A DNA stretch of 64,000 bases from Gremmenia infestans. Taxonomy: Eukaryota; Ascomycota; Leotiomycetes; Helotiales; Hamatocanthoscyphaceae. The stretch spans positions 248,001 through 312,000 of the forward strand of contig JAFEVB010000032.1 in assembly GCA_032629725.1 (NCBI GenBank), written 5' to 3'. The notes under the pieces are model-generated. The model searched no databases and was not told the origin of the DNA. It saw nothing but the letters and a program-made list of their open reading frames with translations. Position 1 is the stretch's first letter. The number at the start of each line of letters is the position of its first letter. Below are positions 33,323 to 44,743 of this stretch, piece by piece. A program made the position numbers and the translations under genes.

Positions 33323-33623
33323 AGTTGGATGGATGGGTGGATGAATAGTGTTGGGTTAGGTTCTCTTTGATTCTGCATGGGACTTTTCTCTATATTCAAA
33401 ACTCTCACGACGTCGGAGACATTAATGATTATGCAGCGCAAACAACTATGTTCTATCCTGCGGGACCATTGAAAACTAGATAATGGAAGCAAGAGATCAA
33501 GAAGGTGGATGTGCCATCTACTCGTGGGAATATCACGTATCCCGAGACATTGTCGGTCTGCAAGGCTGAACCCTTTCTTGGGTATCATACACACCTGGAA
33601 ATATATACTCCGTACCCTTATGT
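33323..33623. other. 3'-3' intergenic spacer
   Basis: 301 bases between two convergent genes; nothing but presumed 3' UTRs. Confidence 0.5.
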
Positions 33624-35204
33624 TCAATCATATCCTTCATAGCTATTATCAAAGCGGCCCATTTCTCTCTGCGTACTAACCCACTCCTCATCCTTCAACC
33701 CCTTGTCCTTTGCTCTCTTAAGTCCCTTCGGATCCTTGTGCCAATCGCACGCATAATCACATTCAGGAACCTCCTTTTCTCCAAAATACCTGCAGATCAT
33801 CTTGTGGCGACAAGTCTCTATATCCTCGCAATAATCGACCAGTGCTTGGAGACTTTTCATTCTAGCCTCAAGGTTGGAGTTCTTCTCCTTCGCATCTCGA
33901 CTCAACCTGTTGTATGCACGATCCCGATCTTCGCGGCTGTAGTACATAATACACGCACTGGCCTTGCCATCTCGACCGGCACGCCCTGCTTCTTGGTAGT
34001 AGCCTTCGAAAGATTTTGGCAGCTGCCAGTGGGCAACAAATCGAACGTTCTCCTTGTCAATACCCATCCCGAAAGCCGTAGTGGCGACAATGACATCGAA
34101 GCCCTTGTCGTTATTGACCCATCGTTTCAGCGTTTCTTTCTTCTCGTCATTGGGGAGCCCTGCGTGATATGGCTTTGCTCCAATTCCATCTGAGCGAAGA
34201 CGGGCAGCAAGATTATCGCAGTCGGACCGGTAGAGTGCGTAAATTATGCCGGAAACGTTGTCAAGTCGTTCATTTACTCTTTCGAGCTCCTGTCTTCGGC
34301 CTACGTTTTCTGCTCGACGTTTATGAATTCCCTTTAACCAGGACAAAAAGTCGTTGTAGTGATCCTCTTCATCGCATTTAAACCGTACTTCGTAGTGGAG
34401 GTTCTTGCGATTAGTGGTCATTGTGAACACCCTCAAATTATCTTCTGAAAGTCCGAGCGTGGTAATAACATCCTGTCGAACCTGGAGAGTCGCTGTCGCA
34501 GTGAGACAAATAATAGGCACATCGGGAAAGGTGACACGAAACCATCGGAGCTCCTTGAAAGAGGGGCGAAAATCGTGGCCCCATTCCGATATACAATGAG
34601 CCTCGTCAACAGCTATGCGAGCCAACTCTTGCTGTTCGTGAACGAGTTTCAGATGGCTTCGGAAGTTTTCCGTTGCGCATTGTTCGGGGGTAACATAAAG
34701 AAGGCGGGTGATAGGGTGGCCAGTGGCGAGGTCCCGGAGGATTCGCTGTTTCTCCGAGTATGGTGTGTGGTAATTGATTGAGCTGGCTTCAATACCTGCA
34801 GCTTTCAGAGCGTTGGTTTGATCCGTCTAGGAGAATCAGCTTGAGGCTTTTACAAGACTTCGCTTACTGACCATCAACGACAGAAGAGGAGAGATGACAA
34901 TGGTGACTATGAAGTGTTAGCACATTTTAAAAATAGCTTAGAGCTTGATAGTACTGACTCCCATGATCTATCACTGCCGGAAGTTGGAAGCATAAACTCT
35001 TCCCAAAACTTGTTGCTGCTTGCACGAAAACATCTTTCCCGTCTAAAGCTTCAACGATCACATCGCGCTGAAGAGGTCTATGTATGGTCAGTCGTTTTTT
35101 TTTCATTTCTTAAAGTGCTGCTCATACCTGAAAGCTGACTTCTTAAACTTCCTTCGTAAAGTGAAGTCAATATCAATACAAGAATTAGATCTCGACAGGG
35201 GCAT
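33624..35204 (-). CDS. Short RecQ-family ATP-dependent DNA helicase
   Basis: Four exons, 35128-35204, 34959-35077, 34872-34906 (35 nt) and 33624-34826, giving 477 aa. All helicase motifs are visible: motif 0 (FKKSAFRPLQRDVI), Walker A (SFGKSLCFQLPA), DEAH box (VDEAHCISEWGHDFRPSF), motif III (CLTATAT), and motifs V/VI (TTAFGMGIDKENVRF .. GYYQEAGRAGRDG). A RecQ zinc-binding Cys set follows (YCEDIETCRHKMICRYFG .. CDYACDWH). The protein ends shortly after, with no winged-helix or HRDC domain. It is therefore a core helicase like short RECQ5/RECQ1-type enzymes, distinct from the large Sgs1/QDE-3 class. Role by family: unwinding 3'-5' in recombination and repair. A CACGTG element lies at 35236-35241, about 32 bases upstream of the ATG. 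Confidence 0.92.
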
Positions 35205-37412
35205 CGTGAAGGTGAACTAGGCAGTTCATTCACAGCACGTGATTATAGAGGGTTTGAGGAGAGATCGATATCAAGCGTCGTTGAGGATGATCAAAATTGC
35301 TGCACTTGGCATAAGTTTGGGGCATTATGTCGAAGTTGTCCTGAGGGTTTTTCGATGGGATTTGAGGGTTTTATATTTGATTTGTGGAAAGGGAAGGAGC
35401 TACAAAGGCTCGAGGTTGTGAAAAGGGAGGTGTTGAGTACGGGGGCCGAAATGGACCAGCCCCACTAGAAAACCCTATCTCGAGGTAATTCACAAAAGTG
35501 ATTCCCCTTGTTCTTCTCCATTTCCCCCAGTATGGTACCATGCCCTTCCGTCTTATATATTAGCAACAAGTGACATGCTTTATGAGGCCAATAGCCTATA
35601 GATAACACCCCTTCACTTCCTGTTATTAGAACCATGAATGTTTTCACAAGTTTTAGATATAATAAAATCCTCGTGATCTAATGACTTCCTAGGGTTTAAT
35701 TTCAACCCTATTCAGATTGTCCCACTTTGTACTTTCTGGGGGGACAATACTGTTAGTAGCTAATACTGCGGTTGATCAGTGCATATCTAATTTTGCAGCT
35801 TTGAAATCGCGTCGGCTACCAAGTAAATGCGTTCAGTTCAGGTGCATCGTACGTACACATTGGCAGAGAGTCAACACTCACAACTATTAACTGTGGGGGA
35901 GTTTTCAGTTCGCAAGCATTGAACACAATGACCTATCCCATCATGGCCGAAGACGCCCCTATCATCTGAATTATGACCATGATCAATTCAGGAAAAGTAG
36001 AATATAGGATACGGTCCCTTTTTGTGTATTCTCCTTGAAACGGGTGACATGATGAACCACTTTGTTTTTCTTTACATCCGACGGATGGACATTTGGGCAA
36101 TACTCAACGCGGGGGCGACGCCGCCGTGTTGGTATTCTCACCGAGCGGAAAGACAGCTCCAGCCCTTGCATATTCAATTGAAACATGCCCACCAAGCTGC
36201 GAAGACTGCCGGCGCCGTAGCTGGTATTGGCTTAGAGTCGTCCCGAGCTTTCACAGAGGGTACCGTCTTGTATGACCGTGTGCTGAGTTACACCCGGGAT
36301 AGTGAGGATCTTGCCAACGTGCTCGGCCTGAAAAATGATACGAGAATTGTCCTCTATGACTTTGGGGCGCGAGGTGGCGCTCGTGATCGATAAGTGGCGA
36401 CTTTGAGAAAATCATATCCAGATGTAATGCAATCTGGTGTTGGTGGTAAGCTGCTGGGATCCAAAATAATGAAGTGATCACTTTTTGAAGAGGCGCGGGA
36501 CACCAGCTGGATTGAAGAAATATGTAATCAATGCATCCGGTCTCATGCTTGCCACCGGGGCAAGAAGACAATTGGAAGAGTCTAAGGCGTGGTTGAGATC
36601 GTGGAAAGAAGGTGGATTGGTGAAAACACAGAACTCAAAATTAGTATGGGGGAAGTCGCGCTGCAAAATAATATGTTTTTCCGTTGGATTGAGATGCCCG
36701 TAAAAATATTTCATGGGTCTGTGAATGGGAACATCTGGTTCGTGTTATTGAAGTGAACCGGCGTCTAAGGCCTGGGCTGCTGATGTGACATGTGAGATGG
36801 GTACTGTAACTACAGTACATACTCGTATTGATACCGTATATATTTTCTTTTCTTTTCTTTTCCCTTCCTTTGATTGGTATGCTTTGACAGTTTTGCGCAG
36901 AATAGAAGACATTTTTTCTACTCTCGTTATATTCATAGCCATAGCCAAGCTCTGGTGTTACTCTCGTCTTGTCTTGTCTCGTCAGCCCAGCCCAGCCCCT
37001 AAATTTAGCCCCACTACGGTTCCAAATCGGGGAAGGCGCCATCTTCAATGCAGGAACGACCTAAAAACACCTGATTCGGCTGATCGGTGCATTATCGCTT
37101 GCTTGGGCGGACGGATACCGTACAGATAATTGTAAAGCATCGCAACCTCCGCAGCATCAGCTCTTCTTTCTCTCCCAGAAACGAGATGCGACAGGCCATG
37201 GTGTGCGACATAGGACAGCCATGCTCTCAGGTTCCCCCTCCGATACTCGACCAGCAAAACTTATCGAACGATCACTGTGACTTTTCGCGATAGGAGGATA
37301 CACCAGAGAGAGAGAGGAAAGGGCATTTGAAACAAGTACTGCTGCAAGCCGCGAGTCAACCCGCAAGGCCGACTACTACAGCAAAGAAGCGCATCCCGAA
37401 CCAGGCTTTGAA
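35205..37412. other. Long intergenic region RecQ/SOG2
   Basis: 2.2 kb with no supported gene. Short frames on both strands around 36.0-36.7 kb have no recognisable domain or splice partner. A pyrimidine tract of TTTTC units lies near 36843-36866. The right end is the SOG2 promoter/5' UTR. Confidence 0.5.
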
Positions 37413-40400
37413 ATGGATGCGATGGATCGACCCTCTGGGCTGCCGCTAGGGGCAGCGACGCAGTCAACTGGGCGACCGCTGGCAGAAAATGGCATCTCAC
37501 GGCCATCTCCTCTTAATACCGCGTGGAGAATGCCGCTGGAGACGATGCGCCATGCTCCCTCAAGCTCTTCAATGAACTCACAGAGTTTAAACCCTACCCC
37601 TGCTGCCGGCCAAGTCGTTCAACTTGCCCGAGATGCGATGAAAAGCGCCCTGGAAGAGAATCGAACGAAAGCGGCGGAGGCCAGCGGTGCCAGCAATGAG
37701 TTGAAGCAAGGCATTACGATCGACTTGAGCCACAAGCAAATCAGGGTGTTCCCTGATGAGGTAGTTGATATAATCAAGAACGAACTCGAGAGGTATTGTG
37801 TTTGCCCTGCCTTCAGATCTGTGGGATGCGGCTGACAGCTTTTATCATCCAGGCTGGCGTTGTCTCACAACCAAATCTCCACATTCCCCTCCAGATTCTC
37901 AGAATGTACCTCCTTACGATATCTAAATGTTCGAAACAACCAGATCCGCGAGTTCCCGCAATCTGTGTGTATAATGTGGGGGTTAGAATACGGAAACAAT
38001 GCTGATAATGACCACAGATATGCCAATTGACCTCTCTCGAGATTCTAGATCTGGGCCGCAATAAGCTCAAAGTTTTACCACCGGAGCTGGTCAAATTAAG
38101 CTCCCTCAAAGTCCTGTCCGTTCCCAGAAACCGAATCGAAGCTCTACCTCTATGTCTCGCAGACATGGCATCTTTGCAAGTTCTCAAGCTTGATGGCAAT
38201 CCCATTACATTTCCGCCCAAAGAGGTTCTTCAGCCTCATGAATCTTCGCCCCCTAATGCGGGCTTCCAGGAGAGCGAAATAGCCTCACAAATCAAGCGAT
38301 TCCTTAAGCAGGAGGCCATGGCACACCGCTCCGAAACGGAATCTGGAGGGGAAGAATCAAGTGAAGGAACCGAGACTCCACGGCCGGTCAAACGCGTAAT
38401 GAGCGGCAGATTTCCGATCAAAGTAAATGGTGCGGAGGTGCCCGATGTTCGTTCCCCTGCTCTTCCACGCGCCCCTCCGATTCCGTCACGGTCTCATTAT
38501 AGAGGTCTTTCACAGCAAAATGCAGCCCTTCGACGGCCTGGCGTACTGCCATTGACGATTGGGAGTAGCAACGAGCGCGTTCGCAGCAATAGTGAGGGGC
38601 TGGTACAGCCACCACGCTCATCTGACCGGACCAGAAGAATGGGGATAGTCTCGAGGAAAGCATCAGAATTAGGAACGGTGGATGAGACGAAACTAAACCG
38701 CTACAGTCACTACCGGGGTCTAAGTCATGGATCCGCAATGCAGGCTGGTACCAACGGTATCACAGCCGCGACGAACTCAAGAAGCCCTGCTAGTCCAGCA
38801 GATTCTGCTAGCCAGAGAGCTACTTATGTGCGTCGCCTGTCCAGCCTTCCAGAGCGCAAGCGAGAATCGAATTCTCCAGACCCTGTCATAGAAGGAGCCA
38901 AGGGTATTCTATATGCTTTGTTCCAGGTTCACCCACTTATTCAAAACCTTCTCGGCTTGGCTCGGGATGGGACAAACAAACGGACAAGTTTGGAGAGAGT
39001 ATTCTATAATGCAACGACGCATGTGGAGGAGCTAGACCGACATGTGCAAAGCTATATATCCTACTCGGATGAAGATGAAGAGACCTCGCCCCGCTCAAAC
39101 GAGAATGTTCACAGTGCTTGCTTAACTAGTGTCCAAGCATACATACATGTTTTGGGCCTGTTGTCGAGGAATGTCGAAACTCTACTCGCCAACGGCGACC
39201 CCCGGTATATTCGTACACTTCTACTTCTCATCTACGGAAGTGCGGCGGAGGTAAGAAACGCTGGTGCCGACCTATTTAGACATGGTAGTGGTAGAGGTAT
39301 AAAGCCCAGAATACCAATACCGGAAACTATCAACGAGACTGTGAGGTACCAGCCGAGAGATAAGTCTGTCACACCGACGCGAGAAAGGCCAGGCACGATC
39401 TCGAGATCTAGGAATGGCACAATCTTACAGCAGTCAAATACCTTACGAGTAGCAACTGACACTCCACCCCCTCAATTTCACCCTGGTGCGTTACGATCTG
39501 CAACCATGATGAGTGCAACTCCGCGGTCTGGGGACTCGTTTGTCTCCAATACATCTAGTGGCAGATTGGCCCCAGGCGATTTCTCAGAAGAGGATCGTCT
39601 ATTTGAGAAGATCTTCTTGCTTCTTCAACAATCTTCCGAGATGGCCATCAAAATCCTCCCACTGGTCAGCAGTCACTTTATCACTGCCATGAGGACCAAC
39701 AATCAACAACCTAGCCCAGACACGACTAGACAATTCTGGCAGGTGTTGGTACAGAGGTGCGAGATGGCACAACAAACCGCCGATGCCCTCAAGACCCGCC
39801 TTTCTCAAATTAAGCTGAAGGAGCCGGGAATTCGGACCCAAGGTGCTTTCTGGGAGTTGTGTAGCGCATTTGTGCATGTAAGCAAAATCACTCTTCTTTT
39901 TACCAACTATATTTGTACTAATACTTTGTAGTCATATACGGATCTGGTGGTTAAAGTCAAAGAAGCCAAAAGTATATCCGCCCTTTTACCTCCCGAAGTG
40001 ATCGTCTTACTCCGGCCACTACAAAAGGTAATAAAAAACACCAGTCAACTCATTCAGAGTTCGCCATGGTCTTTCCTTGCCGGCCCACAAACTTCGAATG
40101 GCGTCAATGGCTTATATACTACGCAATCACCTGCGTCTCAGGTTCCTTTGCCAATGACGCCGCAAAGCGCCGCACTAGGCCCTGCGGTTCAAGCGACTGT
40201 TCCATCAACACCACAGAGTGCTTCATACGATCAAATATTTAATGGAAATGTGTTTGAAAGAGCAGGAACGTATTTGGCAAATATGAGCAGCAGTTCGGTT
40301 GCATCTTCACGGTCGGGAACGATGAGCTCGACACTAGGTTCTAATGATGGGATGATGACGCCCGCGTCAATATTGAGTCCAATGAATTCGATGAGCTCGA

Positions 40401-40450
40401 TGAGCTCCTCGAGATACAATGGTAATGGTAATGGAAAGATGGCATTTTGA
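37413..40450 (+). CDS. sog2: RAM signalling network protein Sog2 (leucine-rich repeat)
   Basis: Four exons, 37413-37792, 37853-37964, 38018-39877 and 39932-40450, giving 956 aa. After a disordered N-terminus come leucine-rich repeats (~residues 110-230), with LALSHNQISTFPSRF, LRYLNVRNNQIREFP, LEILDLGRNKLKVLP and LKVLSVPRNRIEALP in register across two introns. A Ser/Pro/Arg-rich linker follows. Then comes the SOG2 helical domain from ~residue 400 (GAKGILYALFQVHPLIQNLL and later EEDRLFEKIFLLLQQSSEMA). The C-terminus is Ser/Met/Gly/Asn-rich. Role: scaffold of the RAM/MOR pathway with the Cbk1/COT-1 NDR kinase, controlling polarised growth and cell separation. Introns start GTATTG, GTGTGT and GTAAGC. 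Confidence 0.95.
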
Positions 40451-41057
40451 TCAAGCGAATGCATAAACTTTCTGACTTACGCTGCTGTTTATTATATTCT
40501 GTACAAGCATATGGTTGTCATGAGGGCGATAAATGAGTTATTTGCATTATGAAAGACATTGGCGTTTAATCGGTTCAAGGCATTTTATTGGCGTCAGGAA
40601 TAAACAATGTCTATTCATGGTCAGAAGTTCAAGGGCGAACAGAGTGCTCACTGGAATTAATAGCATATTGGCACAGAGTGTGAACGAATGTATTATGGTC
40701 CAAATATTTGTCATTCAAAACGAGTCCTGTGATGCCTCTATGTAAGTTTGATATTGACCTAGAGGCTTCTCATTAATTCAAAGTGGAAGGGGCGACGTTA
40801 TGCCTGAAGTCGAGCGCTCCTGCTTCTTACACGAGATTGCGTGTGCATTTAAGACGCGAATCTCGAGCATTGTCTCGGAACAAAGCAGCATCTTTTATCA
40901 ACCTTGATACAAGATCTGCTGTCCCCAAAGTGTGTCAAGATCGGGTGGAACATTCTTCTTGGTTCCCCTACCTTCAGATTTCAATACTCATGAGCTTTAT
41001 CATTTGAATTATATTCCTTTCCTGCTTTGCTTACTCTACGAACGGAACATCATAACA
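40451..41057. other. Intergenic region
   Basis: 600 bases without a supported gene; SOG2 3' UTR and promoter of the following orphan gene. Confidence 0.5.
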
Positions 41058-42682
41058 ATGTCGCTAGCCCTTCCTTCAACGAGCCATGCTGGTTTTAAGC
41101 GTGTCAAGCCATCGTTCTCGAGCCTTGCCATTGATAATCGGATGAAAATAAGAGTTACATCGCGGGAGCGGCGTCGATGGCCTACACCGAGCCACAAAGG
41201 GAGAGTTCATTACCATTGCCGTCTTCCTAAGCCCGGTGGTAAAGCTCACAGAGGTCCACAGCAACAAGCCAAGCCGGTGAAGGATGTCACAGGTCTTGAC
41301 AGTTGCAAGGAGAATGCAGACCTCAAGAGATACAACCCCATTGATGAAGATGGCAAAGGTGCGCAGGGTTTTATTTTCGATATCCCGGAGACATTCTTAA
41401 CTGATTATCTTCAGTTACGTCTGGAAGTGTCGACCATGCATTTTGCAGATCGGGAATGGACCTGTTTATGCTTTTACGAAATATCCTACAGCAGACTTGG
41501 GACTGCGACCGGGAGAAATGGTTGGTCAGTCTATATGAATGGAGAGAACTTGTTCAGCAATGTGCTTTGACGCTGCTAGATACCATCGACATGTAATCAA
41601 ACCCTTACTCTGTTGCCCCTCCTTGAGTGGGGCTTCTGGAAAGTACTAATTCGTTATAGGTGGGCAGGATCTCGAGACTGGTTGTATCATACGATTTCGC
41701 TGTCCATTTACCTGTGGTGGAGAGTATGCAAGATGGTTGCCGACGTCGAAGTTATCGCCAAGAACAAGAGGCACTACGCCTCTGGATACTTTGAACTCAT
41801 GGCGGACATCTTCCTCGAGCTATGGGTGGGACTCATAGAAGCCATAGAGAGGGACTTGAGCATTCTTAACCTTACTTCAGACAAGGGGAATGAAGGACTG
41901 CCGTGCCAGACATTCCCCCTTTCTTTGAGCTACGCCAGACGGGGATTGACACACAGCGGCTTTCCTCGCAGGCACCCAACCGTTCGAAACATTCGACTTC
42001 TTAGCTTCTTGCAAGATCCAGATGTGCTCCCCGATGTTAATCCTGGCTTCGAATCACAGCAACACGAGATCCACGGAGAAATTAGTGAGACACAATGGAC
42101 GGATCTGGCTTCGAGGATTCGGGCAAATCGGATATATACTAAGGTGAGGACAATAGTGCTCTCCAACCTGGAATATCAAATTGCCGCCCCTAAAACCGAC
42201 CGTCACTAATTGATCAGCTTAACCTATTTTTCAGAAGTGCCTTCTTGAGTTATACGGACTTCAAACAGACAGTCATCGTCCTGGTATGCCTCCTGAAGCT
42301 ATCTTTAAACCCGTGAGATATCGTAAAACTAATGTGTCCTCAGTCTGCCAACGCAGTTACAAGATCTGAGAATGGAAGAATCCCAAAGAGCTGTACGACG
42401 AAGCAGCCAGCGCACCTGAGTCGCCCCTTCAAGAAGTGGCGCGAAAAAGTCAGGGCAGCCATCAATACACCAGACATCGATCGGCAAGTAACACACATTT
42501 ATCAAGACCTTCTGAGACATTCAAGTCCTGTTGCCACAATCTACCATGATCTCTCAAGCCTCTTGGCCTCTAAGCCCAGTCTTTACCGCGCGTTCAAACC
42601 ATTGGTCCCTAAAGAGAGTCTGCAAAAGTGGGTAGCTGCTGAGAAGGATCTGTATGAAATGCATTTGAAAAAATATGAATAG
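41058..42682 (+). CDS. Hypothetical five-exon protein, 455 aa
   Basis: Exons 41058-41358, 41415-41592, 41660-42143, 42218-42283 and 42344-42682. They were joined because each junction has GT..AG ends and keeps frame. Intron 1 starts GTGCGC and ends CTTCAG; intron 2 GTAATC..TATAG; intron 3 GTGAGG..GATCAG; intron 4 GTATGC..CTCAG. The N-terminus is basic (Lys/Arg-rich). The rest is Trp-, Leu- and charge-rich and looks all-helical: QTWDCDREKWLVSLYEW, YHTISLSIYLWWRVCKM, SAFLSYTDFKQTVIVL and a C-terminal WREKVRAAINTPDIDRQVTH with IYQDLL and IYHDLS blocks. No family recognised and no signal peptide. A lineage-restricted protein is likely. The N-terminal exon is the least certain part. Confidence 0.6.
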
Positions 42683-43519
42683 GTAGCAGGTTGCATGACA
42701 GGATATGGGACATTATTGTTTTCTTCCATGTTTAGCAAGAAGGGTTTCTAGCTCTAAATCCTCAAGGTCTGAGATTATCCAGCTCTGTTCAGATCCCAGC
42801 TGGGTCTTGAGCACATAGTTTTCAGGAAAGTTGAATTTTACCCCTGCTTACCACCTGAGTACCGCTGCTTGGACGTGTAAGCTTGATCTACAGTCTACTC
42901 CCAGATCTACAATTCGACTTCCTGAGAATGATGACTTGGTGTACAATGAAGGCACCAATGTTACTGCCTTCTTTGTCTTCTCCATTCCAAAGGGCTAAAA
43001 GGCCGAGGCCTAGATAATGACTGTATTGTAGGGTTGACCGCAAGCTGGTCAAAATTTAAAGCCCATTTTGGTAGTGTTATGCATACATGTGATGCTAAGA
43101 GCTGAAACTTGTGGATTCTTGACTCAAAATTGAAGCCCGAGATACAAATTTCCTTGAAGGTATGGAGTAACAGCCACCAAAACTCGGTCCCCTCATATGG
43201 TACTAGCCAACTGTAAAATTAGGGAATGAAGATAGCAAGAAACACGTTTTCTGGTATGCTCGTCCTACTACTCCACCTATACAGATATCAAGAACGTGAT
43301 AACATCAAATTCAACAAAGAATGCCGTCTATAACATCTTTGCAAAACAGGCGCAAAATCGGATTGCAATCACCAGAAAGACTCATACACGCAGGATGGAT
43401 TACCTGGCCCTATCGGAAACCGCTATTGCTATACAGCAAAGGAAAATGGCATTGGAATCAAAAATGGTATACACCCAACGCCAAACTGCCCAATATGTGA
43501 CTGTCTCCCCTGCCAAAAT
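42683..43519. other. 3'-3' intergenic region
   Basis: 837 bases between convergent genes; AT-rich, no coding region supported. An antisense frame at 43296-43610 overlaps the syntaxin gene's 3' end and was rejected. Confidence 0.5.
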
Positions 43520-44386
43520 TTATCCCACAACAGCAGCCAGTATGATGATTGTGAGAATAACTGCCAAGATCAACAACAAACAACAAGCTTTTGACCGTGC
43601 GTTCCTCTGATATCTCGCCGCGCTCCTCAGCTCCAAATCCGCACCTCGGGTATCTGTCCTGGTGTTCTCGACGTTGTTCGCGATAGTATCCAGGACTTCG
43701 CCCTGCTCATTGACAATATGCGCAACGTCGCGGAAGAGCTCGTTTAACTCGGTAACGCCCTGCTCGATATTTCGGATCTCTGCCTCCCGCTCTACGATCA
43801 ACGAGTCCTGGAAATCCACTTCGTCCTGCGAAGCTAATCGCAATTGCTCTTGCGATTGTTGTTGGCCGAACGGGTTGCCTCCTTCTGCGCTGGGTGACTG
43901 CTGCTCATCCAGTGCTGTTCGGGCTGCTGATGCTGATGTCCGTTGCTTCTCGAGGGCTTGTCGTTGGACGTTTTGGAATTCCGAGAGGTTGTTTTGGAAT
44001 TCTCGGGCGAGCTTTTGCTGGGTGTATTTTTGTGATGGCTGGTGATTCTGTTAGTTTGTTTCTAGATGCGATAGGGATGGTGGACTTACGCTGACATCCT
44101 CCCATGATTGTATCTTCTTGACGCCTTCTCCAACATCCTTGAATGTATCTTTCGTTTCCTCTAACAGTTCATGCACTCTCTCCCGTACCCTCTCCGTATC
44201 CCGTTTCGTCCCCAGTAATGCAATCTCGTTCGTCAATCTCGAGATGTTTCCGGTCAAAGAGAAAAGCTTCGCCATGAGCTCCTTCGATAAGCGTTGGAAT
44301 TCCGGGTCGTCTGAGTATTGCGGGTCATCCTGTCTCCGGGTTGTAGTTGGCTGGGATTCCAGCGACGACAACTGATCAAACGACAT
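43520..44386 (-). CDS. pep12: Qa-SNARE syntaxin, Pep12-like (endosome/vacuole)
   Basis: Two exons, 44090-44386 and 43520-44038, giving 271 aa. An N-terminal helical Habc-type region (LMAKLFSLTGNISRLTNEI) comes first. The phase-0 intron (GTAAGT..CACCAG) joins WEDVS to PSQKYTQQKLAREF. A glutamine-rich linker (NPFGQQQSQEQLRL) leads to the SNARE motif (~residues 180-235: REAEIRNIEQGVTELNELF .. VENTRTD) with the Qa layer glutamine. A C-terminal membrane anchor (CCLLLILAVILTIIILAAVV) has a single residue after it, so the protein is tail-anchored. Role by family: fusion of Golgi-derived vesicles with late endosomes. Pep12 versus Vam3 is decided by the WED..PSQK pattern and is less sure. Divergent from NDC1. 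Confidence 0.9.
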
Positions 44387-44743
44387 ATTTTCAGTGGTAT
44401 GTTTAAAAGTAAAATCGAAATCGAAGCAGTGATCGTGGGTGTTTATGTACAGTTGAGATTATCGGTGCCTGCTGATCTGGAGCTTGTGATGGAGGGAGGT
44501 TGACGTCGCTGCCAAGGCGGAGCGGAGCGGATAAATGTTTTGGCGGCGGCGGCGGAAGGCGGTCGCTGGGCCGCGAGTATTTTGGTGGAAACTGCATGTC
44601 AACAAAACCAATCCTTTGCCTTCTCCTTCTCGTGCTCAGGTCCGCAACGGCGACATGACAAAGACGGTCTCATAGCCTGCATACGATTTACCTACAGTCC
44701 TTACAGCTTCATACAGGGCGCAAAAGCCCTGCGATAACTCGAG
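44387..44743. promoter_or_regulatory. Divergent promoter PEP12/NDC1
   Basis: 357-base spacer between divergent starts. It contains a GC-rich run of GGC units (44532-44562) and no obvious TATA box. Confidence 0.45.

Noticed and set aside
36022..36714. Open frames in both directions between RecQ and SOG2
   Set aside because: No recognisable motifs, no consistent codon use and no plausible exon joins.
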